This document shows positions 1 through 8,372 of a stretch of 64,000 nt of DNA, piece by piece. The translations under genes were made by a program, and so were the position numbers. Location: the NCBI RefSeq assembly GCF_040545425.1, contig NZ_JBEPLW010000014.1; one strand, written 5' to 3'. Origin of the DNA: Bhargavaea ullalensis. Lineage in GTDB: Bacteria; Bacillota; Bacilli; Bacillales_A; Planococcaceae. The notes beneath the pieces were generated by a model. The model did no database searches and had not been told where the DNA came from. It worked only from the letters and a program-made list of their open reading frames with translations. Every line of letters starts with the position of its first letter. The stretch's first letter is position 1.

Positions 1-92
1 TTGCGTTATTCATCTTGATTGAACCGCCGTATACCGAACGGTACGTACGGTGGTGTGAGAGGTCGGGGGTTAGTCACCCCCTCCTACTCGAT
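1..92 (+). mobile_element. 3' end of a group II intron (domains V-VI), cut by window edge
   Basis: Positions 23-54 fold as domain V: ACCGCCGTA (23-31) pairs with TACGGTGGT (46-54), with a CG bulge at 44-45, an inner TACC/GGTA stem and a GAAC tetraloop (36-39). The catalytic triad position reads CGC, as in several bacterial intron classes. Positions 57-92 form a domain VI-like hairpin (GGGGG 65-69 with CCCCC 77-81) ending in CTACTCGAT, a common bacterial intron 3' terminus. Only the tail lies inside the window. Any reverse transcriptase/maturase gene would be to the left, so it cannot be judged whether the element is intact. Confidence 0.72.
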
Positions 93-127
93 TGGTTTGA
101 ATCCGGCGGGTTGTTTTCCGTGTTCGC

Positions 128-227
128 ATAAAGATAACGCTTCGGGCGAAAAAGATAACGCTTTGCCGGATAAAGATAACGTTTCGGGCGATAAAGATAA
201 CGCTTCGACGGATAAAGATAACGCTCC
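128..227. repeat. Five-copy 21-bp repeat array, core AAAGATAACG
   Basis: The core AAAGATAACG (one copy variant downstream of the core) recurs with its G at 133, 154, 175, 196 and 217, exactly 21 bp apart. Spacers are partly conserved (CTTCGGGCGAA-like). It sits between the group II intron tail and the 3' end of the M24 peptidase gene. The 21-bp pitch, two helical turns, equals that of two other arrays in the window with a different core. A short open frame runs through it but has only repeat-derived composition, so I do not call a gene. Confidence 0.8.
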
Positions 228-265
228 CCGGAAATCCGTTTTCCGGGACACATTTAGCGCATCAA

Positions 266-1360
266 TCAGCCGATGATCTGAAGGTCTTTCGGGAACTTCG
301 TCAGCACTTCGACGCCGTCCGCCGTGACCGCGACATCATCCTCGATCCGGACACCGGTCACTTCCGGATGGTAGATGCCCGGCTCGATGGTGAAGACCAT
401 GCCTTCCCGGAGTTCAATCTCGTTGGCCCCGTGGATCGACGGGAATTCATGCACCGAGATGCCGAGTCCGTGGCCGAGACGGTGGGTGAAGTACTCACCG
501 TAGCCTGCATCGGTGATGACGTCGCGGGCGATTTTGTCGAGGTCCATCGCCCGTACGCCCGGTTTCACTGCGTCGACGGCAGCCTGCTCGGCACGGCGCA
601 CGGTCTCATAAATTTCCCGCTGCTCATCCGACGGCTCTCCAAAAGAAACGGTCCGGGTGATGTCCGAGCAGTAGCCTTCCCAGACAACGCCAAGGTCGAA
701 CAGGATGAAGTCCCCTTTTTGGATTTTTCTCGTGCCCGGTTTGCCGTGCGGGGAGGCCGTCTTTTTCCCGCTCAACACCATCGTGTCGAACGACATGTGG
801 GAGACCCCTTTTTTCTTCATTTCGAATTCGATGGCCATCAGGATTTCCAGTTCGGTTTTCCCTTCGGCAATCTCCCGGCATCCGACTTCGACTGCATAGT
901 CGGCAAGTTCCGCGGCTTTCCGCAGCTTTTCGAGCTCTTCTTCGCCTTTGATGTTGCGCATGGCGTTCAGCTTGTCGTCAAGCCCGGTGAAGGCAGCTTC
1001 CGGATACATGGACGAAAGGCGTTCGAAACGCTCGACGTTCATGTGGACTTTTTCCACCGCGATGCTTGCAGGTTTTACATTCCGCCTGGCCACTGCTTCC
1101 GCGACGATTTCCCATGCATCGTCGGTGTCTGCGTGGCCGACGACTTCACCTGTCCAGCCGGCAGCTTTGACATCGGGAACTTCCATCTTCGGCGCAATGA
1201 TGAACGGCTCCGCATCTTTGAACACGGCGACCGCAAGCAGACGCTCATGGGGATCGCTTTTGAAGCCCGACAGATAAAACACGTTGTCCGGTGTCGTGAT
1301 GAATGCCGCGTCGATTCCGTTTTCTTTCAGGTGATGGGTCACTTCTTTCAGTTTATCCAC
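266..1360 (-). CDS. M24 family Xaa-Pro aminopeptidase/dipeptidase
   Basis: About 364-residue metallopeptidase predicted to release N-terminal residues ahead of proline in the cytoplasm. The N-terminal half is a creatinase-like domain. The C-terminal pita-bread domain carries the dimetal ligands in FDLGVVWEGYCSDITRT, HRLGHGLGISVHE and the two glutamates in FTIEPG and GVRIEDD. The frame stays open far upstream, but that part is the antisense shadow of the neighbouring hydrolase gene. I place the start at GTG 1360, preceded by AAAGG at about 12 nt; GTG 1369 is an alternative. It is divergent from the next gene, and the 110-base gap must hold both promoters. Length and motifs match the YqhT/PepQ group; the exact substrate is unknown. 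Confidence 0.9.
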   Translation of the reverse strand: MDKLKEVTHHLKENGIDAAFITTPDNVFYLSGFKSDPHERLLAVAVFKDAEPFIIAPKMEVPDVKAAGWTGEVVGHADTDDAWEIVAEAVARRNVKPASIAVEKVHMNVERFERLSSMYPEAAFTGLDDKLNAMRNIKGEEELEKLRKAAELADYAVEVGCREIAEGKTELEILMAIEFEMKKKGVSHMSFDTMVLSGKKTASPHGKPGTRKIQKGDFILFDLGVVWEGYCSDITRTVSFGEPSDEQREIYETVRRAEQAAVDAVKPGVRAMDLDKIARDVITDAGYGEYFTHRLGHGLGISVHEFPSIHGANEIELREGMVFTIEPGIYHPEVTGVRIEDDVAVTADGVEVLTKFPKDLQIIG

Positions 1361-1471
1361 TTTCAGCACCAGCCTTTCTGATTCCTGTCCATCATAGCAA
1401 AAAAAGAGGAATCGGCGCACACTTGTCGAATCAGGGTACCGAGGCAAGAAACACGGAAAGGGGAGTTTTTC

Positions 1472-2155
1472 ATGTACGTATCCTATCACGGACATTCCGT
1501 CGTCAAGATCAAGACGGAGAACCATACGATTCTGATCGACCCGTTCATCACGGGCAATGAACTGACGGACCTTAAGGCGGATGAGGAAAACCCGGACGCC
1601 ATCCTGCTGACGCACGGTCACGGTGACCATGTCGGGGATACGGTGGAACTGGCAAAGCGCACCGGCGCACTCGTCGTTGCCCCGAACGAACTGGCGGTCT
1701 GGCTGTCCTGGCAGGGGATCGAGACACATCCGATGCACATCGGCGGCTCCTATGAATTCGAATTTGGCCGGGTGAAGTTCACGCAGGCATTCCACGGCTC
1801 CTCGTTCATCAAAGAAGACGAACAGGAAATCATCTACACCGGCATGCCGGCCGGCGTGCTGTTTATGGCGGAGGGCAAAACCATTTACCATCTCGGGGAC
1901 ACGGCCCTGTTTTCGGACATGGAACTGATCGGCAAGCGCCACCCGGCCGACATCGCCTTTGTTCCGATCGGCGACAACTTCACGATGGGCCCGGAAGACG
2001 CCGCCTATGCCGTCGGCCTCATCAAGCCGAAGATCGCGGTGCCGGTCCACTACGACACCTTCCCGCCGATCAAGCAAGATCCCGAGCAGTTCAAGAAGAT
2101 GACAGAAGACACGGACGTCCGGATTCTGAAGGCAGGCGATGGCATCGAATTGTAA
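1472..2155 (+). CDS. ytkL: YtkL-like metal-dependent hydrolase, metallo-beta-lactamase fold (UPF0173)
   Basis: A 227-residue protein of the UPF0173 family, similar in length to B. subtilis YtkL. The zinc-binding motif HGHGDHVGD lies near residues 50-58, with further ligands expected at the histidine in AFHGS, the aspartate in HLGDTALF and the histidine in PVHYDTF. The fold is that of glyoxalase II and RNase Z, but no physiological substrate is established for this family. ATG 1472 follows AAAGGGGAG at 1455-1463. A hairpin follows the stop at 2178-2208. In B. subtilis the homologue lies near ytoI, as here. Confidence 0.92.
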   Translation: MYVSYHGHSVVKIKTENHTILIDPFITGNELTDLKADEENPDAILLTHGHGDHVGDTVELAKRTGALVVAPNELAVWLSWQGIETHPMHIGGSYEFEFGRVKFTQAFHGSSFIKEDEQEIIYTGMPAGVLFMAEGKTIYHLGDTALFSDMELIGKRHPADIAFVPIGDNFTMGPEDAAYAVGLIKPKIAVPVHYDTFPPIKQDPEQFKKMTEDTDVRILKAGDGIEL

Positions 2156-2177
2156 TCATACCGTCCGCACGACCCGG

Positions 2178-2208
2178 GAAAGCCGGCAGCATGGCGCTGC
2201 CGGCTTTC
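2178..2208 (+). terminator. Strong hairpin after ytkL, weak T-tract
   Basis: Perfect 13-bp inverted repeat: GAAAGCCGGCAGC (2178-2190) pairs with 2196-2208 around an ATGGC loop. No run of T follows, so termination efficiency is uncertain. Confidence 0.6.
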
Positions 2209-2221
2209 GTGAACTTTCCGG

Positions 2222-2350
2222 AGACGGGGAGGCGTCCCGGTGAGGCGCGGGAGGTTCGGGTCATAAGCCATCCGGCTCTGCGAATCAGGATTCGCGCCGC
2301 CGGTCGTCTTATGCCTGTTACCTCCTAACAGCCGCCCTCCGCTTTTGTGT
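2222..2350. repeat. Intergenic structured repeat, copy A (CCGCTTTTGT family)
   Basis: About 130 bp containing GGGTCATAAGCC, an internal inverted segment (GCGAATCAGGATTCGC, 2279-2294), GTCTTATGCC and the end sequence CCCTCCGCTTTTGTGT. Copy B follows directly and a third copy lies at 41690-41838. Elements ending in CCGCTTTTGT are common between genes of Bacillales. I infer a dispersed non-coding repeat and saw no open frame in it. Confidence 0.7.
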
Positions 2351-2470
2351 CATCCAGCTGCGCGGGCCAGACCTTCGGGTCGTAAGTCGGCCACCTCCGC
2401 GAAGCAGGCTTCGCTGCGGCGGCCGTCTTACGCCTGTCAGGTCTGAACAGGCCCGCTCCGCTTTTGTGTG
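2351..2470. repeat. Intergenic structured repeat, copy B (CCGCTTTTGT family)
   Basis: Tandem to copy A and built the same way: CCAGCTGCGCGGG, GGGTCGTAAGTC, a palindromic middle (CGCGAAGCAGGCTTCGC), GTCTTACGCC and the end sequence CCGCTCCGCTTTTGTGTG. GGTCGTAAG..CTTACGCC and the outer CAGACC/GGTCTG segments are inverted, so the element could fold into one long stem. Nothing else is seen between ytkL and ytoI. Confidence 0.7.
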
Positions 2471-2512
2471 TTAATATAGAGGGAGAATTCGGTTTGGGAA
2501 AAAGGTGAAGAA

Positions 2513-3820
2513 GTGGCGACTAAACATGAGATGATTCTCCGGTTCATCGAGGAACTTCCGGTCGGCGACAAGATTTCCGTCAGGCGGATTGCCAAAGAGA
2601 TGGAAGTCAGTGAGGGGACGGCGTACCGGGCGATCAAAGAAGCGGAGAATCGGAAGCTCGTCAACACGATTGAGCGGGTCGGCACGATCCGCATCGAGCA
2701 GAAGAAAAAAGAGAATATCGAGCGTCTCACGTTCGCAGAAGTCGTCAATATCGTGGACGGCCAGGTTTTGGGTGGGCGCAACGGGCTGCACAAAACGCTG
2801 ACGAAGTTTGTCATCGGCGCGATGCAGATGGAGGATATGATGCGCTACACCGATCCGGGAAGCCTCCTGATCGTGGGAAACCGGCTGAAGGTTCACGGCA
2901 ATGCGCTCAAGGCCGGCGCCGCCGTGCTCATCACCGGCGGATTTGACGCCTCAGAGGAAGTGAAGCGGCTTGCGGATGAAGTGGAGCTGCCGGTCATTTC
3001 GACAAGCTACGACACGTTCACCGTCGCCACGATGATCAACCGGGCGATCTATGACCAGCTCATCGAAAAAGAGATCCTGCTTGTGGAGGACATCGTGGTT
3101 CCGGTTGATATGACGGCGACACTGGATGTGCAGGATCATGTGTCGGATTTTCACGCGAGCAACCGGACCACCTCGCACGGGGCATTTCCGGTCACGACAA
3201 AAAACGGCCGGCTTGTCGGGATTGTCACGGCGAAAGACGTTATTGGCACGGACGGCAGCGTGCCGATCGAGCGGGTCATGACGCCGCGGCCGATTTCCGC
3301 CAATATGAATATGAGCGTCGCTTCCGCGGCGCACCGGATGATTTGGGAGGGGATCGACCTCATGCCGGTCGTTTCATCCGGCGACATCCTGAGGGGCGTC
3401 ATCAGCCGTCAGGATGTCCTGAAGGCGCTCCAGGTGGCGCAGCGTCAGCCTCATCAGGGAGAAACGATCGAGGACCTCGTCAGGTCGCAGATGGAAGATG
3501 GTCCGGACGGAGAGTCGTCGTTCACGTTCACGGTGACGCCAAGGATGACGAATCCGCTCGGTTCATTGTCCCACGGGGCATTGACGATCATGCTTTCCGA
3601 GTCGGCGGACCATTTGCTGAAAAAGAGGAAGCGCGGGGAAAGCGTTGTTGAGAACATGTCGGTCTACTTCATGAAGCATGTGCAGCTCGGCAGTGAAATT
3701 CGTGTGGAACCGGAGTTGCTCGACATGAGCCGGCACTTTGTGAAGATGGACTTCACTGTGTTTTCCGGCGAGTCGATCGTCGGCAAGGCGATGATGATGT
3801 TCCAGGTGTTTGAACGATAA
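2513..3820 (+). CDS. ytoI: YtoI-like protein: HTH, DRTGG, CBS pair and hotdog domains
   Basis: A 435-residue cytoplasmic protein with an N-terminal winged-helix segment (about residues 1-60), a DRTGG domain (about 70-185), two CBS motifs (about 195-310, for example FPVTTKNGRLVGIVT and LMPVVSSGDILRGVIS) and a C-terminal hotdog thioesterase-like domain (about 325-435). This order is that of B. subtilis YtoI. CBS pairs bind adenine nucleotides, so a nucleotide-sensing regulator is plausible, but its role is not known to me. The start is GTG 2513 with AAAGGTGA at 2501-2508. It ends at a bidirectional terminator shared with ytpI. Confidence 0.93.
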   Translation: MATKHEMILRFIEELPVGDKISVRRIAKEMEVSEGTAYRAIKEAENRKLVNTIERVGTIRIEQKKKENIERLTFAEVVNIVDGQVLGGRNGLHKTLTKFVIGAMQMEDMMRYTDPGSLLIVGNRLKVHGNALKAGAAVLITGGFDASEEVKRLADEVELPVISTSYDTFTVATMINRAIYDQLIEKEILLVEDIVVPVDMTATLDVQDHVSDFHASNRTTSHGAFPVTTKNGRLVGIVTAKDVIGTDGSVPIERVMTPRPISANMNMSVASAAHRMIWEGIDLMPVVSSGDILRGVISRQDVLKALQVAQRQPHQGETIEDLVRSQMEDGPDGESSFTFTVTPRMTNPLGSLSHGALTIMLSESADHLLKKRKRGESVVENMSVYFMKHVQLGSEIRVEPELLDMSRHFVKMDFTVFSGESIVGKAMMMFQVFER

Positions 3821-3821
3821 A

Positions 3822-3853
3822 AAAAGTGATGCACGCATGGGTGCATCACTTTT
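3822..3853. terminator. Bidirectional terminator between ytoI and ytpI
   Basis: 13-bp stem: AAAAGTGATGCAC (3822-3834) pairs with 3841-3853, loop GCATGG. A/T runs on both sides let it serve both convergent genes. Confidence 0.85.
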
Positions 3854-4154
3854 CGTTCAATCGGCGCTCTTCTTCAAGGAATCCCGCATAATGGCGGCGC
3901 GCCTTTAAGTTGAATACAAGTACATACAGCCCGAACAGGATGAAGATCGCCGAGACTATATAGGTGGCGGTGCCTCTGAACAGGTAGATCTGGTTGATCC
4001 CGAATGAGACGAGCAGGGCGCCGAGCGCGATGGACGCGCTGCTTGAGAAGTATTGACGCTCTGCCGTAAGGGTGGTCCTGAACTGCTTCGTCTTGAAATA
4101 AAGATAGCCGACCACCGAAAAAACGATCAGTGCGATGAGCACGATATTCAGCAT
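3846..4154 (-). CDS. ytpI: YtpI family membrane protein
   Basis: A 102-residue membrane protein with three predicted hydrophobic segments: residues 1-20 (LNIVLIALIVFSVVGYLYF), about 40-60 (IALGALLVSFGINQIYLF) and about 65-85 (YIVSAIFILFGLYVLVF). The tail is charged and cytoplasmic (KARRHYAG..EEERRLNEK). The start is ATG 4154, seven bases after a CGGAGGG ribosome site; the frame stays open slightly further upstream without a better site. The position between ytoI and nrnA (ytqI) matches B. subtilis. Function is unknown. Confidence 0.88.
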   Translation of the reverse strand: MLNIVLIALIVFSVVGYLYFKTKQFRTTLTAERQYFSSSASIALGALLVSFGINQIYLFRGTATYIVSAIFILFGLYVLVFNLKARRHYAGFLEEERRLNEK

Positions 4155-4247
4155 GTAATCCCTCCGCTGCAAGCAAAACTGACTTCATTGTATATCGGAT
4201 CCGCCCGTAATGCGAATGGAAATCATCGACTCTTGGAGGAAACCCGC

Positions 4248-5186
4248 ATGAAACGACAAATCATCGACATGATTGAACACTATGACACCATCATCATCCA
4301 CCGGCACGTCCGCCCGGATCCCGATGCTTACGGATCCCAGCTGGGGCTGAAGGAACTCATCCTGGCCAACTACACCGGAAAAGCCGTGTTTGCGGCGGGG
4401 ACTGCAGATCCTTCTTTGGATTATCTGGGTCGTCCGGATGAACTCCCCGACGATGCGTATGAGGGAGCGCTTGTGATCGTGACGGATACCGCCAACACCG
4501 AAAGGATCGACGGCGGCCGGTACGCAGAAGGGGCCGCACTCCTGAAGATCGACCACCATCCTGACGATGACCGGTACGGCGACAGAAGATGGGTCATCCC
4601 GGGAATGAGTTCCACAAGTGAAATGATCTACGATTTGTTCAGGGAAGGGGCAGACAGCAGAGGATGGACGATGACCGCAAATGCGGCACGCCTGTTGTTC
4701 GCGGGAATCGTCGGTGACACCGGCCGGTTCGTCTATCCGTCCGCTACGCCGCAGACGTTCCGGGCGGCGGCGGATCTCATCACCCGCGACTTTGACCGGA
4801 CGGCGCTGTATGACGAGATGTTCGAAATGGACGCACCGCTGCTCAAGCTGAACGGGTACATCTATCAGAATCTGGAATTGGACGAGAACGGGGCGGCGGT
4901 CATCACGGTGACCAAAGAAATCATGGAAACCTTCGGGCTCACGCCGGAAGATACGGCCAAGCTGGTCGGCGCTCCCGGAATGGTGAAGGGAATCCGGGCG
5001 TGGCTGTTCAAAGTGGAGGAGCCCGGCCAGATCCGGCTCCGCTTCCGCTCAAAGGGGCCGGTCGTCAATGAGCTGGCCAAGCAGTTCGGCGGCGGGGGCC
5101 ATGCCCTTGCGGCAGGAGCGTCGGCGAAAAACTGGACGGAGGCGGAGCGGGCTGCCCGTGCCCTTCGGGAGCTCTGCCGACGATAA
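4248..5186 (+). CDS. nrnA: Bifunctional oligoribonuclease/pAp phosphatase NrnA
   Basis: A 312-residue DHH/DHHA1 phosphodiesterase, the size of B. subtilis NrnA (YtqI). It degrades 2-5 nt RNA fragments and dephosphorylates pAp from sulfur assimilation. Metal-binding motifs are visible: RPDPDAYGSQ near residue 22, DTAN, IDHHPDD near 100, and the substrate-binding GGGGHALAAG near 282. ATG 4248 follows TTGGAGGA. It is 16 bases upstream of dnaE and probably co-transcribed with it. The ytrI/ytrH genes found between the two in B. subtilis are absent. Confidence 0.95.
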   Translation: MKRQIIDMIEHYDTIIIHRHVRPDPDAYGSQLGLKELILANYTGKAVFAAGTADPSLDYLGRPDELPDDAYEGALVIVTDTANTERIDGGRYAEGAALLKIDHHPDDDRYGDRRWVIPGMSSTSEMIYDLFREGADSRGWTMTANAARLLFAGIVGDTGRFVYPSATPQTFRAAADLITRDFDRTALYDEMFEMDAPLLKLNGYIYQNLELDENGAAVITVTKEIMETFGLTPEDTAKLVGAPGMVKGIRAWLFKVEEPGQIRLRFRSKGPVVNELAKQFGGGGHALAAGASAKNWTEAERAARALRELCRR

Positions 5187-5202
5187 TGCAGGAGGTGGGG
5201 AG

Positions 5203-8200
5203 ATGACTTTCGGATTAGCGCAGATCATGACTTCCGACGATCCGCTCCAGAGTCTGATCCGGACGGAGCGGCTCGGCGCAGAGCTGAAAAAAAGGGGCGT
5301 CGCAGCAGCCGGCATCGTCAATACCCGCCTGTACGGCATCCTGCCTTTCTCCAAGGCGATGAAAGCGGCCGGAATCCATCCGGTCATCGGCCTGTCCGCT
5401 TTGGTGCTGACGGACGCCGGAGACCTTCCCGTGTTCATCTATGCGAAGGACGATCAGGGGTATCGCAACCTGCTGAAGATTTCGAGCGCCCAGGCGGTAA
5501 AGGAAAAGGACGGGCTTCCGCCTGCCTGGCTGAAAGGATACAGAGAGGGCTGCCTGGTCGTGACGGATCCGGCGTCGATGGACGGCGGCACTCCTGTGCG
5601 TGCGATGGAGCAGGTGCTGGAAGCTGCGGGGCATGGACGGGTGGTGACGGGCATATCCCGCCGCAAAGGAAAACCGGATCCCGCAGAAGAGGATTTCGTG
5701 CGTTTTTCCGATGAAGCCGGACTGACGGTTTGTGCTGTGTCGGTCGCCAGATACACGGAGGCGGATGAAGCCTTTGCATTCCGGGTGGCGCGGCTGATCG
5801 CCGAAGGGACCAAACTGTCGGAAGCCGGCGGGGAAGAAGAACCGGATGCCGCCCTTTTGACGATCGAACAGCTTTCGGAGCGGTTCGCGGACAGGCCGGA
5901 ATGGGTGGAGGCGACCGGGGAGCTTCTGTTTTCCTGTGCGGATACACTTCCGGATTCCGAGCGGCTCATGCCGGCCTTCCCCCTGGACGGAGAGGAAAGT
6001 GCGGATGATCGACTTCGTGCGGACTGCCTGGCCGGCCTTCAGAACCGTCTCGGCACTGTGACGGATGCTTATGAAAGCCGGCTCGCCCATGAACTTGAAG
6101 TCATCGCCAAGATGGGGTACTCGGATTACTTTCTGATCGTCGCGGATTTCATCGCGTTCGCCAACTCGAAAGGGATTCTGACGGGGCCGGGCCGCGGTTC
6201 TTCGGCAGGATCCCTCGTTGCGTTTGCGCTCGCGATCACGGATGTGGACCCGCTGGAATACGGTCTGATCTTTGAACGTTTCCTGAATCCCGAGCGGGTC
6301 ACGATGCCGGACATCGATGTGGACTTCGCGGATCACCGCAGGCATGAGGTGATCGAATATGTTGCTCAAAAATATGGCCGGGACCATGTGGCGCAGATCA
6401 TTACGTTCGGGACGCTTTCCGCCAAGGCTGCGGCACGGAGCACCGCCCGCATATTCGGTTTTTCCGAAACCGAACAAAAAGAGATATCCGCCATGATCCC
6501 CGGCCGTCCGGGAACGACGCTCCGGTCGGCATCCGCCTCCGGCACACCGCTTGCCGGCTGGGTGAACGGCGACAACATGCGGGAACGGTGGCTCCGGACG
6601 GCACTCGCCATCGAAGGAATTCCGCGCAATGTCTCCACCCACGCGGCCGGGGTGGTTCTCTCACCCGTGCCCCTCGTGGAGGCGGTCCCGGTCGAATCCG
6701 GTTCGGACGGCGGTGTCTGGCTCACCCAGTGGCCGATGAAGGAAGTCGAAGAACGCGGCTTGCTGAAAATGGACTTCCTCGGCCTCCGGAATCTGACATT
6801 GCTCGAGCGCATCCGGGCGATGATCCTGTATGACCGGAACGAATATCTCGACTTCGAACGGATTCCGCTTGACGATCCGGCCGCCATCCGGCTGTTCCAG
6901 GACGGAGACATGACGGGGATCTTCCAGTTTGAATCAGACGGGATGCGGGATGCGCTGCGGCGGATCAAACCGGCCGGCTTCCGGGATATTTATGCGATCA
7001 ACGCACTGTACCGGCCGGGACCGATGGAGAACATCCCGGTCTTTGAACGCCGGATGCACGGCCGCGAACGGGTTCCGTCGATCCATCCGGATATTGACCC
7101 CGTGCTCGCCGAAACCTACGGCATCATCGTCTACCAGGAACAGATCATGCAGATCGCCGTCAGAATGGCGGGGTTTTCAATGGGCGAGGCGGACAATCTC
7201 CGCCGGGCCGTCAGCAAGAAAAAGAGAGGAATCCTGGAGCAGGAAAGGGCCCGCTTCACCGAAGGGGCTGCAGGACTCGGCCATGACCGGGAAACGGCGC
7301 TTCGAATCTATGACTACATCGTCAAGTTTGCGGATTACGGCTTCCCGAAAAGCCATGCGGTGGCCTACTCGCTGATCTCTTTCCGGCTTGCCTGGCTGAA
7401 GGCCAATGAACCCGCCTACTTTTACGGCGCCCTGCTTTCCCAGGCCGCCGGCGATCCAGACCGGATGTCGAAAATTGTCATGGAAGCGAGAAGGAAGGGA
7501 CTGGAGATCCTCCCGCCGTCCGTTTTGAAAAGCGGGTACGCCTGCCGGGTGGAGCAGGGGGCGATCCGGCTGGGGCTCTCCTCCGTGAAGGGAGTGCCCG
7601 CCCCCTTCATCCGCAAGCTGCTTGCGGCGAGGAAGAATTCCGGGATATGGAGCGACCTGTTTGAAATGGCGGTCGCCCTTTCGGCAAGGAACTTCACGAG
7701 GGCTGCCGTCGAGCCGCTCGTGAAGGCCGGCGCGCTGGACGAGTTCCACCCGGACCGCGCCGTGCTGCTCGCTTCGATCGGCGCCGCCGAAACCTACGCC
7801 GAACTGGTCCGTCCCGATGAGGAGGAGGACCTGTTCGGCGGTGACTCGGATACGTTCGGCCGGCAGAAATATTCGGAAGGCGGGGATTTGCCCGAAGCAC
7901 TCAAGCTCCGGTATGAGCGGGAAGTGCTCGGCTTTTATCTGTCCGAGCATCCGTCTGCGCGCCTCAAGCAGGCGAAGCCCGGCGAATTCGCCGACATCGG
8001 GCTGATCGACGGCACAAGCGGCCGGCTTACCGTCGCAGGCATCCTGCTTGAGATCAAGAGAATCAGGACGAAAAAAGGAGAAGCGATGGCCTTCCTGACG
8101 CTGCAGGACGATACGGGGGAGCTCTCCTGCACTCTGTTCCCGAAAGAATACACAAAGTTCAACCGGCTCCTTTCAGAAGGCACCGGCCTTGTCGCTTCAG

Positions 8201-8259
8201 GACAAACCGAGCTTCGGAACGGAAAAATCCAGATGATCGTCAAACACATTGACGGCTGA
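5203..8259 (+). CDS. dnaE: DNA polymerase III alpha subunit DnaE
   Basis: A 1018-residue C-family replicative polymerase, the error-prone and lagging-strand partner of PolC in Firmicutes. The catalytic palm is intact: GPGRGSSAGS near residue 330 and PDIDVDF at 369-375. The tandem HhH region (KVGAL-like VKAGALDEFH) and a C-terminal OB fold (about 940-1015) are present. The N-terminal PHP domain is recognisable by length and by GYRNLLKISS, but the usual HLQVHSGYS and LTDDHVMYGA motifs read LAQIMTSDDP and IVNTRLYGI, so its metal-binding residues appear lost. ATG 5203 follows GGAGGTGGGG. A terminator follows. Confidence 0.95.
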   Translation: MTFGLAQIMTSDDPLQSLIRTERLGAELKKRGVAAAGIVNTRLYGILPFSKAMKAAGIHPVIGLSALVLTDAGDLPVFIYAKDDQGYRNLLKISSAQAVKEKDGLPPAWLKGYREGCLVVTDPASMDGGTPVRAMEQVLEAAGHGRVVTGISRRKGKPDPAEEDFVRFSDEAGLTVCAVSVARYTEADEAFAFRVARLIAEGTKLSEAGGEEEPDAALLTIEQLSERFADRPEWVEATGELLFSCADTLPDSERLMPAFPLDGEESADDRLRADCLAGLQNRLGTVTDAYESRLAHELEVIAKMGYSDYFLIVADFIAFANSKGILTGPGRGSSAGSLVAFALAITDVDPLEYGLIFERFLNPERVTMPDIDVDFADHRRHEVIEYVAQKYGRDHVAQIITFGTLSAKAAARSTARIFGFSETEQKEISAMIPGRPGTTLRSASASGTPLAGWVNGDNMRERWLRTALAIEGIPRNVSTHAAGVVLSPVPLVEAVPVESGSDGGVWLTQWPMKEVEERGLLKMDFLGLRNLTLLERIRAMILYDRNEYLDFERIPLDDPAAIRLFQDGDMTGIFQFESDGMRDALRRIKPAGFRDIYAINALYRPGPMENIPVFERRMHGRERVPSIHPDIDPVLAETYGIIVYQEQIMQIAVRMAGFSMGEADNLRRAVSKKKRGILEQERARFTEGAAGLGHDRETALRIYDYIVKFADYGFPKSHAVAYSLISFRLAWLKANEPAYFYGALLSQAAGDPDRMSKIVMEARRKGLEILPPSVLKSGYACRVEQGAIRLGLSSVKGVPAPFIRKLLAARKNSGIWSDLFEMAVALSARNFTRAAVEPLVKAGALDEFHPDRAVLLASIGAAETYAELVRPDEEEDLFGGDSDTFGRQKYSEGGDLPEALKLRYEREVLGFYLSEHPSARLKQAKPGEFADIGLIDGTSGRLTVAGILLEIKRIRTKKGEAMAFLTLQDDTGELSCTLFPKEYTKFNRLLSEGTGLVASGQTELRNGKIQMIVKHIDG

Positions 8260-8288
8260 AACTGTACAGGCTCCCTGTGCAGTTTTTT
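8260..8288 (+). terminator. Terminator after dnaE
   Basis: AACTGTACAGG (8260-8270) pairs with CCTGTGCAGTT across a CTC loop, with one internal mismatch, then a T6 run. Confidence 0.8.
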
Positions 8289-8327
8289 CTTTACTCATTT
8301 TTTTCATTGGGGTATGCTTATTGAATG

Positions 8328-8342
8328 AGTGGTCAGACCACT
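8328..8342. promoter_or_regulatory. Palindromic GntR/FadR-type operator
   Basis: Perfect 15-base palindrome AGTGGTCAGACCACT, containing TGGTNNGACCA, the form bound by FadR-subfamily GntR regulators. It lies 30 bases before the GntR gene and just downstream of TATGCTTAT and TTGAAT, either of which could be a -10 box. Autoregulation, with control of the downstream accDA genes, is inferred. Confidence 0.75.
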
Positions 8343-8372
8343 TTCAAATTAATGGAATGAAGGAGACCGTCG

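Noticed and set aside
368..1381. 337-residue plus-strand frame over the M24 gene
   Set aside because: Antisense shadow of a clearly conserved gene in high-GC sequence; its product has no recognisable motif.
1361..2077. N-terminal extension of the M24 peptidase (frame open to 2077)
   Set aside because: The extension is the antisense of ytkL, and the conserved peptidase domain starts near GTG 1360.
5215..6642. 475-residue minus-strand frame inside dnaE
   Set aside because: Antisense shadow; no ribosome site and biased composition rich in R, G and P.
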